A stretch of DNA of 64,000 bases from Alcaligenaceae bacterium (GCA_013416405.1 JACCET010000002.1:365714-429713); one strand, 5' to 3'; positions 1 to 11,589 are shown, counted from the stretch's first letter. Notes: generated by a model from the sequence alone, not told the origin. Numbers and translations: made by a program.

Positions 1-769
<769 letters not shown>

Positions 770-842
770 TCAAAAATTAAAAGGAGCCTGGACGGCAGTG
801 CCAACAGTATTCATTTCGTTGGCCGCTCACCAAAACAATGCA

Positions 843-1430
843 TTATATTTCAGCATTATTAACTGTTTTTTGCGTTGCAGCAAATCTTAGCAGATGAAAG
901 TGCACGTGTCCTGCCTTACCTTGCCGCAGGACTTCGAATTGAGCGGGAGGATCCACGGCGGCTTCGGACTCAATATACAGCAAGCCGGCAGGCGTGAGAA
1001 CCGCTGGAAGCAAGTCCCACAAGCGTTCCATCCAGGTCAGGCCAAAGGGTGGATCCAGCATGATCAGATCGTAAGAACCTTCGGTCATGCGCTTTAAGGC
1101 TAGTTGCGCATCGCCTGCATGAATGCGGATGTGGTCGGCTTTCAGGCGGGTTCGCAGTGCCCGCAATGCTGCAAGGGCTGCCGGATTGATTTCCACCATT
1201 TGCACATACGCCACACCGCGTGATGCCGCTTCAAAGCCCAGGGCACCTGTGCCGGCAAAAAGATCGAGTACCCGCTTTTGCGTGTAGTCGCCATCCCAGA
1301 AGTAATGCAGCCAGTTGAACAGCGTTTCCCTGACCCGATCGGGTGTGGGGCGTAGTCCGACAGCATCGATGACGGAAATCGGTGTTTTGCGGTAATCACC
1401 GCCTACAATACGTACTACGTGTTTCTTCAT
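843..1430 (-). CDS. rsmD: 16S rRNA (guanine(966)-N(2))-methyltransferase
   Basis: Methylates N2 of G966 in 16S rRNA within the assembled 30S subunit, using S-adenosylmethionine. The protein (195 aa from the ATG at 1430) begins [16 protein letters not shown] as in the family; an upstream in-frame ATG at 1532 would add 34 residues with no family resemblance and would run into the ftsY start, so it was rejected. SAM-binding motif I is [10 protein letters not shown] (about 56-65), and the catalytic DPPF tetrad is at about 126-129. It is divergent from ftsY with 60 bases between the two start codons, which must therefore hold both promoters. Confidence 0.95.
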   Translation of the reverse strand: MKKHVVRIVGGDYRKTPISVIDAVGLRPTPDRVRETLFNWLHYFWDGDYTQKRVLDLFAGTGALGFEAASRGVAYVQMVEINPAALAALRALRTRLKADHIRIHAGDAQLALKRMTEGSYDLIMLDPPFGLTWMERLWDLLPAVLTPAGLLYIESEAAVDPPAQFEVLRQGKAGHVHFHLLRFAATQKTVNNAEI

Positions 1431-1490
1431 GCAAGATCCGGAGTGTCGGGATTCTGTGTGAACCAATTCTATTCGGATAGTGTAAATCGT

Positions 1491-2762
<1,272 letters not shown>

Positions 2763-2766
2763 TGTT

Positions 2767-3783
2767 CTAAGCCTGCGCTGCCTGCTCTACCAGATGTTGC
2801 AGTATCTCCAGCAGGCCCGACTGGAATGGCACGCTGGCTGCTAGCGCATGGCTTGCCGCAGGGTCGACATAAGCCAGGCTCAGCAGCGGTCGTAACTTTG
2901 CATTGAGCTCAGCCAGCTTGATGTCTGTGCGCTTAGAGTACAGCTTCCAGCCCGAGCGCAGGCGCCGCATGCCCGCATGCATTTGCTGGGCATACTCGGC
3001 GTGCAAGCCGGTTTGCTCATCTGTATTTGCTGCGGCGGCCAGCGGCATGGCATTACGAACGATTTGATTCAAGCAGTCGTTGGCGTATTGCAGGTAGGCC
3101 TGGCGCAGGCTCATGTGGGCCTGAAGGGCGATGGACTTTGCCTGCTGTGGCGGGAAGGGTGGCGCCGGTATGTCGGCCTGGGGAGCGTTCTGGCTTTCAT
3201 GGCTAGCCATATTGGCCAGATGACCTCCGCGTTCCGCCTTGCTGCGAAAATCCAGTACTAGTTGATAGCGCTGCAGCCAGTGCTGACCTAACTGGAACAG
3301 ATGGTCGACACTGCAGCCCATTTGTTCCAGCTCCAGCTCACAGACCTGGATTTGCACCTGGCCGGAGCCGATCACGCCCTGGTCATAGGCGAACTCTACA
3401 GCGCCCTCGCTACCTTCCTGGCGCAGCACCAGTCTGGTGATATCGGTTTCGTAGCGCATCAGCAGCGCGTTGCCCAGGTCGGCAAAGACGGGCTGCAGGG
3501 CAGTGTCCTGGTAAAGCGAGATATCCAGCACAGGCTCGGTACGAGGATGGTTGAGCTCCAGGCGAGTCAGTTCGTCGGGACCGGGCGCCTTGACGGTTTG
3601 TACCCACTGATCGCCTTCCAGGCGCAGGCGCAAGGCGATACCCGCCCGGGCCAGGTCCTGATCGAGCGTATCGAAATAGCGCGCACGCAGGATAATGGGG
3701 CGTGCGCCGGCATGGCGCAGCTCGGCCTCGAGCGCCTCCCTGCTGGCAGGGGGGACATAGAGTTTGAGTTCTCGTTCGAGCAT
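2767..3783 (-). CDS. CYTH domain protein with C-terminal CHAD-like region (inorganic triphosphatase family)
   Basis: The N-terminus MLERELKLYV contains the ExExK signature (residues 3-7) of triphosphate tunnel metalloenzymes, and later charged strands (ARYFDT, LRLRLEG, VQTVKAPG, TRLELNHP) follow the tunnel pattern. YgiF of E. coli, with the same CYTH plus CHAD build, hydrolyses inorganic triphosphate. The C-terminal part (about residues 215-338) is alpha-helical with HAGMRRLRSGWKLYSKR, resembling the His/Arg-rich CHAD helix, but is shorter than a full CHAD domain. Protein length 338 aa against roughly 430 for YgiF. It converges with ftsY, ending 4 bases from its stop. Biochemical substrate is inferred from family only. 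Confidence 0.85.
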   Translation of the reverse strand: MLERELKLYVPPASREALEAELRHAGARPIILRARYFDTLDQDLARAGIALRLRLEGDQWVQTVKAPGPDELTRLELNHPRTEPVLDISLYQDTALQPVFADLGNALLMRYETDITRLVLRQEGSEGAVEFAYDQGVIGSGQVQIQVCELELEQMGCSVDHLFQLGQHWLQRYQLVLDFRSKAERGGHLANMASHESQNAPQADIPAPPFPPQQAKSIALQAHMSLRQAYLQYANDCLNQIVRNAMPLAAAANTDEQTGLHAEYAQQMHAGMRRLRSGWKLYSKRTDIKLAELNAKLRPLLSLAYVDPAASHALAASVPFQSGLLEILQHLVEQAAQA

Positions 3784-3795
3784 TGACAGCCCCAG

Positions 3796-3823
3796 AAAGG
3801 TAATGGGCGAATATTACCTTTTT
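3796..3823. repeat. Inverted repeat between phnE and the CYTH gene
   Basis: Arms AAAGGTAAT (3796-3804) and ATTACCTTT (3813-3821), 8-base loop. T-rich flanks exist on both sides, so it could terminate the phn transcript weakly or form a leader hairpin just upstream of the CYTH start codon at 3783. Confidence 0.5.
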
Positions 3824-3871
3824 GTCTGGGAGGCAGCGCGGCAGGTGCCGGCCAGGCACCCGCCTTGCTGG

Positions 3872-4681
3872 TTAGAGCAGCGTCTTGCGAGCCCGGGTAA
3901 TCACGACTTCGGCAACAATGACGATGGCAAAAATCAGCAACAGGATGAGAGCGACCTTGTCCCACTGGAAGAGATCCATGGCGCTGTTCAGTGCCATGCC
4001 TATGCCGCCTGCGCCGACCAGGCCCAGCACCGCCGATTCACGCACGTTGATGTCCCAGCGCAGCAGCACTATCGACCAGAAGGCTGGACGTATCTGGGGC
4101 CAGTAACCGTAAGCAATGATGGAACCCTTGCTGGCTCCGGTGGCGGTCAGTGCTTCGATGGGGCCGGGTTGCGCGTCTTCGATGGCTTCACCCAGCAGCT
4201 TGCCTATAAACCCGATGGAGCGGAAGGCAATGGCTATTGTGCCCGCCAGCGGCCCAGGGCCGAATATGGCGATAAACAACAGTGCCCAGACCAGGGAGTT
4301 GATGGAACGGCTGGACACCAGAATGAAGCGCGCAATGAAGTTGATGGTTCGGTTGGGCGTCAAGTTGTTGGCAACGGCCAGCCCCACGGGAATGGCCAGG
4401 AAGATGGCCAGTATGGTGCCCATCGTGGCCATATGCAGCGTTTCGATCAGGGCCTGCTGGATGGAGCCCGGAAAGCTGCGCCACGATATCGGCCACATCC
4501 GCTTGAGCAGATCGGCCATTTGCGTGGGCGCATCGTACAGGAATTCCGGGATGACATCGATGCTGCGTACTGACTGAACAATGGCCAGCACGAAAATCAG
4601 GTACAGGGCAAAGCGCAGCAAGCGCTGGCCAGGCGTATAGCGTACCCAGGTGCTTGGGAAGGTTTGCAGGTTGGCGCTCAT
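3872..4681 (-). CDS. phnE: Phosphonate-type ABC transporter permease PhnE (second copy)
   Basis: Integral membrane subunit of a phosphonate/phosphite-class importer. The 269-residue protein has about six hydrophobic segments (for example LLRFALYLIFVLAIVQS near 24-40) and the EAA-type coupling segment PIEALTATGASKGSIIAYG that contacts the ATPase. Its ATG (4681) overlaps the stop of the preceding permease gene in an ATGA arrangement, so translation is coupled. Two different PhnE proteins in tandem probably form a heterodimeric channel, as in other PhnCDE1E2 systems. Last gene of the transporter operon. Confidence 0.93.
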   Translation of the reverse strand: MSANLQTFPSTWVRYTPGQRLLRFALYLIFVLAIVQSVRSIDVIPEFLYDAPTQMADLLKRMWPISWRSFPGSIQQALIETLHMATMGTILAIFLAIPVGLAVANNLTPNRTINFIARFILVSSRSINSLVWALLFIAIFGPGPLAGTIAIAFRSIGFIGKLLGEAIEDAQPGPIEALTATGASKGSIIAYGYWPQIRPAFWSIVLLRWDINVRESAVLGLVGAGGIGMALNSAMDLFQWDKVALILLLIFAIVIVAEVVITRARKTLL

Positions 4682-5559
4682 GCCTCGTCCTCGATGGGGC
4701 GTGATGTGCGGGTCGGGCCATGTGCCTTTTTCCCGAAAATCGAGGCCAGTGATACGTTGTCAAGCAAGATAGCGCGTACGACACCGGCCAGGAGCTCGCC
4801 CACCATGATGATGGCGATGATGGTGGCCAGAATGGTGCACACGAAATCGTAGTCGAAGCGTTGAAAGGCCGAGAACAGGGTGCCGCCTATACCGCCCGCG
4901 CCCACTATGCCGACCATGGTCGAGTTACGCAGGTTGGAGTCCATCTGATAGGTGGAAAAACCGACGAAGCGGGCAAACACCTGGGGCAGCACTGCAAAAA
5001 TGATCACATTGGCAAATGACGCGCCTGTGGCGCGTACGGCTTCAACTTGCTTGAGCGAGATTTCTTCTATGGATTCGGTGAACAGCTTGCCGATGAAGCC
5101 AATAGAGGCCACAGTGAGCGCCAGTACGCCGGCCAGGGCGCCAAAGCCTACGGCCTTGACGAAGATGATGGCGACGATAACGGGGTGCAGCGCGCGGCAC
5201 AATGACACAATGGTGCGGGCGGGCCAGGTGGCCCAGACCGGCATCAAGTTGCGCGCGCCCAGCAGGCTTAGCGGCAGTGCCAGAAGAATGCCCAGTGTGG
5301 TGGCCAGTACGGCGATCTCCAGACTTTCGGCGATACCTTTCCACAAGACATCCAGGCGTTCTACGCTGGGCGGGAACATGCGCGACAGAAATTTCGCGCC
5401 ATGACCTAGCCCGGCTTCGAATCGGTCCCAGGAGAACCCCAGCTGCGTGGAGGCAAAAATGGCATAGAGCACAAGCAGCAGCATGCCCCATTTGACCTTG
5501 GGTGATAGCGCAAATGGTTTAGTGACGGGCCCGGATACAGGTGCAACTATTGGAGCCAC
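4678..5559 (-). CDS. phnE: Phosphonate-type ABC transporter permease PhnE (first copy)
   Basis: Inner-membrane permease, 293 aa. A cytoplasmic N-terminal tail leads into a first membrane segment ([15 protein letters not shown], about 26-40), then a periplasmic stretch and five further helices. The coupling loop [22 protein letters not shown] is the conserved EAA motif. It overlaps the 3' end of phnC by 13 bases and the next permease by 4, which shows a tight operon. Pairs with the following PhnE; substrate cannot be told from the permease. Confidence 0.93.
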   Translation of the reverse strand: MAPIVAPVSGPVTKPFALSPKVKWGMLLLVLYAIFASTQLGFSWDRFEAGLGHGAKFLSRMFPPSVERLDVLWKGIAESLEIAVLATTLGILLALPLSLLGARNLMPVWATWPARTIVSLCRALHPVIVAIIFVKAVGFGALAGVLALTVASIGFIGKLFTESIEEISLKQVEAVRATGASFANVIIFAVLPQVFARFVGFSTYQMDSNLRNSTMVGIVGAGGIGGTLFSAFQRFDYDFVCTILATIIAIIMVGELLAGVVRAILLDNVSLASIFGKKAHGPTRTSRPIEDEA

Positions 5560-6317
5560 GACTCTCCCCCGTAGATTTCCTTGAGTACGACAGTGTCCAG
5601 GCCATCGGCCTGACCGTCGTAAACAATGTGGCCGCCCGACATGCCAACGATGCGCGAGGCGTAACGCTTGGCCAGTTCCACGTCGTGGATGTTGACGATG
5701 ACGGGAATGCCGAAGGCCTTGCCCTGGTCGATAAGCAGCTCCATGATTTCGACCGAAGTTTTTGGGTCGAGTGATGAAGTGGGTTCGTCGGCCAACAGCA
5801 ATTGGGGGCGCTGCATGAGCGCACGGGCAATACCCACGCGCTGACGCTGACCACCCGATAGCGCATCGGCGCGTTGATGGGAAAAACCGCCCAGGCCGAC
5901 GGTTTCAAGCAAACTGTTGGCGTACTGGATGTCTTCGGGTTCGAAGTGACGCCGCCAGGCGTTGAAAGGCGAGGTATAGCCCAGGCGCCCCGTGAGCAAG
6001 TTTTCCATGACGGTCAGGCGCTCGACCAGGTTGTATTCCTGGAATACCATGCCTATGCGTCGGCGGGCCTGCCGCAGCGCGGCCCCCTTCACTTTGGCCA
6101 GGTCTATGCGTTTGCCGTCTTCTTCAAGAATGATGGCTCCCGCAGAGGGATCGATAAGCCGGTTTATGCAGCGCAGCAGCGTGCTTTTCCCGGTGCCTGA
6201 CGGGCCGATGATGGCCGTCAGGCCTTCACCGGTGATGTCAAGATTGATGTTTTTGAGTACCGGCTGGTTGGCGCGGTACTCTTTGACCAGACTGCTGATG
6301 CTTAGTGTTGCCCCCAT
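5547..6317 (-). CDS. phnC: Phosphonate-type ABC transporter ATP-binding protein PhnC
   Basis: Cytoplasmic ATPase subunit energising the importer. Walker [10 protein letters not shown] at residues 38-46, Q-loop [13 protein letters not shown] near 91-103, signature [15 protein letters not shown] from 153, Walker [13 protein letters not shown] from 173, and H-loop [13 protein letters not shown]. Length 256 aa is normal. It starts 5 bases after the phnD stop (minus strand) and overlaps the first permease, so the four genes are one transcript. Confidence 0.95.
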   Translation of the reverse strand: MGATLSISSLVKEYRANQPVLKNINLDITGEGLTAIIGPSGTGKSTLLRCINRLIDPSAGAIILEEDGKRIDLAKVKGAALRQARRRIGMVFQEYNLVERLTVMENLLTGRLGYTSPFNAWRRHFEPEDIQYANSLLETVGLGGFSHQRADALSGGQRQRVGIARALMQRPQLLLADEPTSSLDPKTSVEIMELLIDQGKAFGIPVIVNIHDVELAKRYASRIVGMSGGHIVYDGQADGLDTVVLKEIYGGESWLQ

Positions 6318-6322
6318 GCTGA

Positions 6323-7315
6323 TTATTTCTTCTGGCTTGCTTTGTCGTAGGCCGAACGAGTAAAGCTTTCACCACCCGCCTTGGCAACGTCGCGCACAAT
6401 GGCCCAATCTTTTTTATAGGTAACCGGATAGAAGCGGTCGGCGCCGTCGAATGCTTCCTGCATTTCTGCCGGGAAGCGATAGTCGTAAAAGCACTTGAGC
6501 ATTTGGTCGCGGAACTTGGGCTCGAGATCGTAGGCATAGGCGAACGACGAGGTGGGGAATTTTTCGCTGGTGTACAGAATGCGGAAATCGTCGGCGTTAA
6601 CCTGACCGCGCTCGGCCATGCGGTGGAAGACGTCGGAGGCCACGGCGGCGGCATCGTAATCGCCCGAATTCACGCCCATGATGGACTGATCATGTTTGCC
6701 CGAATACAGAAATTCATAGTCTTTACCGGGTACCAGGCCTTTTTCGGGGAACAAGGCGATAGGCGCCATATTGCCCGAGTTGGACGAGGGTGACGTATGG
6801 GCGACTTTTTTGCCTTTCAGGTCGGTCAGCGTTTTGAAGGGGCTGTCTTTCTTGACAATGAGGATGAGGTTGTAGCCTTGAAAGCCTTGTGCATCGCCCT
6901 TGACTGCGAAAGGCACGGCGCCTGCCAGGTTGACTGCAAAGTTGGTGGGGCCGGTGGAAAAGCCGCCTACGTGCAGCCGGTTCGAGCGCATGGCTTCGAT
7001 TTCGGCGGCATTGCTTTGCACCTGATAGAAGACCACTTTGCGGTCTACGCATTCAGACAGATGTTTGGTGAACGGAGAGAAAATTTCGGCGTAAACGGCG
7101 GGATCTTCAACGGGGGTATAGGTAAATACCACGGTGGAAGGTGTTTTGAGCAGCGCGGGATCGGTGGGGGTATCGGCGACCAAGTCTTTGTTCGCATCGC
7201 AATACATGGTGTCAAGATCGCCACGATTCGAGCAGTTGTCTTGTGCGTAGGCCATTTGTGTGGCACCGAAAAGTGCAAATAGCGCGCCTGCGGCCAGCGC
7301 CTTGGAATATTTCAT
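6323..7315 (-). CDS. phnD: Phosphonate-type ABC transporter substrate-binding protein PhnD
   Basis: Periplasmic binding protein that delivers substrate to the two permeases. Residues 1-24 form a Sec signal (hydrophobic [17 protein letters not shown], cleavage after AYA). The mature protein shows the family ligand segment [13 protein letters not shown], where Ser/Thr hydroxyls bind the phosphonate group in characterised PhnD proteins, and the [20 protein letters not shown] segment. An unusual feature is Cys pairs near the mature N-terminus (NC, YC) that might form a disulfide. No C-P lyase or phosphonatase genes are in the window, so whether phosphonate, phosphite or another oxyanion is taken up is open. 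Confidence 0.92.
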   Translation of the reverse strand: MKYSKALAAGALFALFGATQMAYAQDNCSNRGDLDTMYCDANKDLVADTPTDPALLKTPSTVVFTYTPVEDPAVYAEIFSPFTKHLSECVDRKVVFYQVQSNAAEIEAMRSNRLHVGGFSTGPTNFAVNLAGAVPFAVKGDAQGFQGYNLILIVKKDSPFKTLTDLKGKKVAHTSPSSNSGNMAPIALFPEKGLVPGKDYEFLYSGKHDQSIMGVNSGDYDAAAVASDVFHRMAERGQVNADDFRILYTSEKFPTSSFAYAYDLEPKFRDQMLKCFYDYRFPAEMQEAFDGADRFYPVTYKKDWAIVRDVAKAGGESFTRSAYDKASQKK

Positions 7316-7441
7316 TTTAATCTCCGGGGTTGCGCTTTGCGTGCGCGTAAAAGGTGTTTATAGACAAATAGTATTTGTATATGACTAGTAATGCTATTGT
7401 CATTATTCTTTATGGCGTCAGCCCGCTTTTTGTAGTAGTAG

Positions 7442-8269
7442 CTAAGCGCCAGTTTGCTGCGTACAGCCCAATTGCCGGGAGATATTGGCGGCGCACTGTC
7501 TCAGGGCCATTGCAGTAGATCCATCTGGCGAGGCATCAAACAGTGTGCTGGGCCCCAGACTGGTCAGGGCCAGTGCGATATTGCCTGAATGGTCAAATAC
7601 GGGAACCGACAGGGCATCGATACCCGGCAAAGGGTTGCCCAGTGCGATGGCCAGCCCCGCTTGTTTGACCTCTTCAACCATTTTCTGCAGCGCCACGGCG
7701 TCGGGGTGTACTGGCGTATTGCTGGTAACGACGGCCTGGTCGCCCAGTTCGCGCTCTATATAGTGCTGGGCGATCTGGGGCGGCAGCCATGCGACGAAGA
7801 CACGCCCGGTGGCGGTGTTCAGCATGGACATGACCGTGCCGTTGCGCATGTTCACATGTACGGGATAGCTGGCCTGCGAGATATGTATCATGGTTGGCCC
7901 ATGAGAGCCCAGCACGGCAATGGCCAGCGTATGACCGATTTTCATCGCCAACTGATTGACGTGAGGCAAAGCCAGGCGCACCGGATCCAGGCGCTGCAGG
8001 CTGACCAGCCCCATCTGCAGTGCAAAAGGCCCCAGTTCGTATTGGCCGGTCATGCTGTCTTGCTGAACCAGGCCCACGCGGATGAAACTGACCAGATAGG
8101 GGTGGGCCTTGGCTGATGTCATGCCCGCGCGGCTGGCCAGGTCGCGCAGATTCAGCGGCAGGCCCGCATCGACCAGCGCCGAGAGCAGCGGAAAGCCGGT
8201 TTCCACCGACTGAATGCTGCGTCGTCCGTCGTGAGCGGTGGTTGATGTATTGTTTTCAGATTCAGACAT
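7442..8269 (-). CDS. IclR-family transcriptional regulator
   Basis: 275 aa. The N-terminal winged helix-turn-helix (about 22-85: SVETGFPLLSALVDAGLPL then LRDLASRAGMTSAKAHPYL) is followed by the IclR effector domain (GHTLAIAVLGSHGPTMI, TATGRVFVAWLPPQ, IDALSVPVFDHSGNIALALT). IclR proteins bind small carboxylates or aromatics and act as dimers. The gene is 126 bases upstream of phnD on the same strand and most likely controls the transporter, possibly with read-through. The effector is unknown; an IclR regulator next to a phosphonate-type importer is not the usual Pho control. Confidence 0.9.
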   Translation of the reverse strand: MSESENNTSTTAHDGRRSIQSVETGFPLLSALVDAGLPLNLRDLASRAGMTSAKAHPYLVSFIRVGLVQQDSMTGQYELGPFALQMGLVSLQRLDPVRLALPHVNQLAMKIGHTLAIAVLGSHGPTMIHISQASYPVHVNMRNGTVMSMLNTATGRVFVAWLPPQIAQHYIERELGDQAVVTSNTPVHPDAVALQKMVEEVKQAGLAIALGNPLPGIDALSVPVFDHSGNIALALTSLGPSTLFDASPDGSTAMALRQCAANISRQLGCTQQTGA

Positions 8270-8398
8270 AGTAAATCGTGACTTTGCATAGGCTTTCAGC
8301 GCGATATTACCCGGCTTTGCGCGTATGGGTTGATCGGGATCGGCCTTTTCATGTTTTCAGGCGTTAAAATGGGCAAACTTTCCATAGGGCCAACAGAC

Positions 8399-9568
8399 AT
8401 GAGCAACACCCGCGATGCGGATCCGGATGCAGTGGCATCCTCCGATATCTCTCCCGTACCCGAAATTGTGGCCGAGCTGCGTGCCGGCCGTATGGTCATT
8501 TTGGTCGACGAAGAAGATCGTGAAAACGAAGGCGACTTGGTCATGGCCGCCGAACACGTCACGCCCGAGGCCATCAATTTCATGGTCACCCATGCCCGTG
8601 GCCTGGTCTGCCTGACGCTCACCGAAGAGCACTGCAGCCAGCTCGACCTGCCACTGATGGCCAACCGCAACGGCACCCGCTTCGGCACCAACTTCACTAT
8701 GTCCATTGAAGCGGCCGAAGGCGTCGATACCGGCATTTCGGCGGCCGACCGCGCCCGTACCATACAGGTGGCGGTGGCCCGAGACGCCAAGGCGTCCGAC
8801 CTGGTTCAACCTGGCCATATCTTTCCGGTTCAGGCCGTTCGCGGAGGCGTGCTGGTTCGAGCCGGGCACACTGAAGCGGGCTGCGACCTGACTGCGCTGG
8901 CGGGCCTGACGCCAGCCGCGGCCATTTGCGAAATTCTGAAACCCGACGGCACCATGGCCAGGCTACCTGATCTGAAGGTGTTTGCGCGCGAACACGGCTT
9001 GAAGATCGGCACCATTGCCGATCTTATCCAGTACCGCAGCGAGCACGAGTCCATGGTCGAGCGCATTGCCGCGCGTCAGGTGCAAACTCCCTGGGGCGAG
9101 TTCCAGGCAGTGGCCTACCGCGACCTGGCATCCGGCGCATTGCACCTGGCTCTGGCGCACGGCAATATCACGCCCGATGTCGAAGCGCTGGTCAGGGTGC
9201 ACGAGCCCACCAGCATGCTTGATATCCTGTTCCAGGACGGCACTACGCATAGTTGGAGCGTGGCCGACGCGCTCAAGGCCATAGTGGCATCGCCTGCCGG
9301 CCTGCTCATCATGCTTAATTGCCAGGGCTCTCCCGAAATGCTTTTCGGCCAATTCGATGCCTGGACACGGCCGCTGGCCGAGCAGGCCGTTGCTTCCGAT
9401 CGTGAAAGCCGTTACGGATTACGTACTTACGGCATAGGCGCGCAAATCATGCGCGACCTGAACGTGGGCAAGGCGCGTCTTTTGGCCAAACCCAGAAAAA
9501 TGCCCAGTATGGCGGGTTTTTCCTTAACCATAACGGGTTACGATAGCGAACCTACTTCCACACCCTAA
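8399..9568 (+). CDS. ribB: 3,4-dihydroxy-2-butanone-4-phosphate synthase with degenerate GTP cyclohydrolase II-like domain (RibBX type)
   Basis: Converts ribulose 5-phosphate to 3,4-dihydroxy-2-butanone 4-phosphate for riboflavin synthesis. Domain 1 (about 15-215) has the acidic metal/substrate loop DEEDRENEGDLVMAAE and GHTEAGCDL. Domain 2 (about 220-380) keeps the RibA tail pattern YGLRTYGIGAQIMRDLNVGK, but the zinc-binding CxxxxxxxxxxCxC segment of true GTP cyclohydrolase II is absent: the corresponding region reads HEPTSMLDILFQDGTTHSW with no cysteines. So domain 2 is probably not a cyclohydrolase. The start is ATG 8399 (MSNTRDADPD); the frame extends to 8330 without family support. Heads the rib-nus-thi-pgp operon. 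Confidence 0.94.
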   Translation: MSNTRDADPDAVASSDISPVPEIVAELRAGRMVILVDEEDRENEGDLVMAAEHVTPEAINFMVTHARGLVCLTLTEEHCSQLDLPLMANRNGTRFGTNFTMSIEAAEGVDTGISAADRARTIQVAVARDAKASDLVQPGHIFPVQAVRGGVLVRAGHTEAGCDLTALAGLTPAAAICEILKPDGTMARLPDLKVFAREHGLKIGTIADLIQYRSEHESMVERIAARQVQTPWGEFQAVAYRDLASGALHLALAHGNITPDVEALVRVHEPTSMLDILFQDGTTHSWSVADALKAIVASPAGLLIMLNCQGSPEMLFGQFDAWTRPLAEQAVASDRESRYGLRTYGIGAQIMRDLNVGKARLLAKPRKMPSMAGFSLTITGYDSEPTSTP

Positions 9569-9583
9569 CAGGAATTATTGACT

Positions 9584-10114
9584 ATGAACCCTTATACCTT
9601 GTCTCCCGATCTGAACGGGGAAGGCTTGCATATTGGTATCGTGCGGGCTCGTTTCAATGAAGAGATTGGCCAGGCCGAGCTGGAGTCCTGCCTGGCTGAA
9701 TTGGCCGAAATGGGCGTAGACGAGCGCGATGTCATGGTGGTTACGGTTCCTGGCGCGCTGGAAATGGGCGTCACCTTGGCGCAAATGGCTGAAACCTTCG
9801 AGTTCGACGCCCTGATCGCGCTGGGTGCCGTCATTCGCGGTGAAACCTATCACTTCGAAATCGTCAGCAATGAAAGCGCTGCGGCCATCAGCCGTGTGGC
9901 GCTTGAAACCGGCATTCCCGTTGCCAATGGCATCCTGACCACCGAGACCGAAGAGCAAGCCGAAGTTCGCGCCGAGGAAAAAGGCCGTGATTGCGCGCGT
10001 GCTGCCATCGAAATGGCCAATCTGGTTGCAGCGCTTGAGCCCGAGACCGAAGACGACGATGACTTCGACGACGAAGACGAAGACGACGAGGATGACGATT
10101 TTGACGACAAGTAG
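9584..10114 (+). CDS. ribH: 6,7-dimethyl-8-ribityllumazine synthase with acidic C-terminal tail
   Basis: Condenses 5-amino-6-ribitylaminouracil with dihydroxybutanone phosphate, the penultimate riboflavin step; forms pentamers or 60-mer shells. ATG 9584 has GGAA at 9571-9574 upstream; an in-frame TTG at 9578 is less likely. Catalytic core signs are the [15 protein letters not shown] and [16 protein letters not shown] segments and [12 protein letters not shown]. The last 25 or so residues are almost only Asp and Glu with a few Phe, ending FDDK, beyond the normal end of the enzyme. This tail coding region overlaps the start of nusB. Confidence 0.95.
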   Translation: MNPYTLSPDLNGEGLHIGIVRARFNEEIGQAELESCLAELAEMGVDERDVMVVTVPGALEMGVTLAQMAETFEFDALIALGAVIRGETYHFEIVSNESAAAISRVALETGIPVANGILTTETEEQAEVRAEEKGRDCARAAIEMANLVAALEPETEDDDDFDDEDEDDEDDDFDDK

Positions 10115-10601
10115 ACCTCAGGGATCGCCTGCGGGCGGTGCTGCCCGCAGCAATGCCCGCAGCGCGCGCCGACGCGCACGCGAGTTTGCCTTGCAGGGTA
10201 TTTATGCCTGGCTGGTGCGCGGTGACGCAGGGCTGCAAGACGCCGGCGAAATCGACGCCCACATACGTGATGACGAAGAGTTCAGCGACGCCGATGCCAC
10301 CTGGTTCAAAACCTTGCTGCACGGCGTGCTGCGCGAAGCTCCCTCTTTGCGTGAGCGCTTCATGCCTTATGTCGATCGTCCGCTCGAAGAGCTCTCCCCC
10401 ATAGAACACGGCATTTTGCTGATAGGCAGCTTCGAACTCATCCATCACCTCGAGGTTCCCTACAAGGTAGCCATAAACGAGGCGGTCGAACTGGCCAAAT
10501 CGTTCGGCGGCACCGATGGCTTCAAGTTTGTGAATGGCGTGCTCGATAAAATGGCTGCCGATGTCCGACCCCAAGAGCTTCAGGCTGCTGCGCGGCGTTA
10601 G
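10092..10601 (+). CDS. nusB: Transcription antitermination factor NusB
   Basis: RNA-binding factor that with NusE/S10 recognises boxA and supports antitermination of rRNA operons. The helical core is complete (RARRREFALQ-like start, [50 protein letters not shown]). The start is uncertain: ATG 10092 or TTG 10101, both inside the 3' end of ribH, giving a 14 to 23-base overlap and translational coupling. A Ser/Gly/Ala/Arg-rich N-terminal stretch precedes the core. 169 aa from 10092. Confidence 0.93.
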   Translation: MTILTTSRPQGSPAGGAARSNARSARRRAREFALQGIYAWLVRGDAGLQDAGEIDAHIRDDEEFSDADATWFKTLLHGVLREAPSLRERFMPYVDRPLEELSPIEHGILLIGSFELIHHLEVPYKVAINEAVELAKSFGGTDGFKFVNGVLDKMAADVRPQELQAAARR

Positions 10602-10620
10602 CCCGTACCGGGTTGCATAA

Positions 10621-11589
10621 GTGTCAGCCGGCCCTAAAGAGTTCGATCTCATCGCCCGTTATTTCACGCGCCCGGCGCCGCCCGGATTTCTGGGCGTGGG
10701 CGATGACTGTGCTCTGCTCCCGGTGGCTGCTGGCCATCAACTGGCCACCAGCGTCGACCTTCTGATAGAAGGCCGGCATTTTTTCTCTGATGTCGATCCC
10801 AAGGCACTGGGTCACAAGGCGCTCGCAGTCAATATTTCAGACTTGGCCGCCATGGGCGCACAGCCACTGGCCTGTCTGCTGAGCCTGTCATTGCCCGATA
10901 TGAACGATGCCTGGCTGCAGGCTTTTTCCGACGGGTTTTATGCATTGGCCGATCGGGCAGGCTGCCCGCTGATAGGCGGTGATACGACGCGCAGTGCTGC
11001 GGGCATAGTCATCAACGTGACCGTGATGGGTCAGGTCAGGCCTGAGCAGGCTTTGCTGCGCGCGGCGGCCAAAGTGGGCGACGATATCTGGGTAACGGGT
11101 ACGCTGGGTGCCGCCGATATTGCCCTGCGCCTGTTGCAGGGGCGTCTGCCTGCCAACGAGCGCCTGTTGGCGGCGACGCGACCGACGCTCGATTGGCCCG
11201 AGCCTCCCTGGACTTTTGCGCAAACCCTGGCGGGCGTGGCGCATGCCGCGCTCGATATCTCCGATGGCCTGAGCCAGGATCTGGGGCATATACTCAAGGC
11301 CAGCTCTTGCGGTGCTGTTCTGGATTACACTGCGCTACCCTTGCATCCGGCTTTGCAGGGTCTGGATGCCTTGCTGGTACAGGAAGCGGCTTTGGCGGGC
11401 GGAGACGTCTATCAACTATGTTTTACTGCGGCGCAAGAGCAAAGAGCTCATATACAGGCCCTGGCTGATCAGGCAAAATGTGTTGTTACCCGCATAGGCG
11501 GCATAGTGGCCGAGCCCGGTTTGCATGTGTTGGGTCAAGGCGGCGTCCCGATCAAGCAGCATATCGCCGGTTTCGATCATTTTTCCTGA
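10621..11589 (+). CDS. thiL: Thiamine-monophosphate kinase
   Basis: Phosphorylates thiamine monophosphate to the active cofactor thiamine diphosphate using ATP. 322 aa from a GTG start at 10621 (MSAGPKEFDLIARYFTRP). Family motifs: GDDCALLPV, TSVDLLIEGRHFF, NISDLAAMGAQP, GGDTTRS, and ALDISDGLSQDLGHIL, which line the ATP and metal sites of the PurM-like fold. Located 20 bases after nusB, in the common ribH-nusB-thiL-pgpA order. Confidence 0.96.
   Translation: MSAGPKEFDLIARYFTRPAPPGFLGVGDDCALLPVAAGHQLATSVDLLIEGRHFFSDVDPKALGHKALAVNISDLAAMGAQPLACLLSLSLPDMNDAWLQAFSDGFYALADRAGCPLIGGDTTRSAAGIVINVTVMGQVRPEQALLRAAAKVGDDIWVTGTLGAADIALRLLQGRLPANERLLAATRPTLDWPEPPWTFAQTLAGVAHAALDISDGLSQDLGHILKASSCGAVLDYTALPLHPALQGLDALLVQEAALAGGDVYQLCFTAAQEQRAHIQALADQAKCVVTRIGGIVAEPGLHVLGQGGVPIKQHIAGFDHFS

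Noticed and set aside
8270..8398. FMN riboswitch before ribB
   Set aside because: The conserved RFN blocks are not present in the 129 bases upstream, so no riboswitch is claimed.
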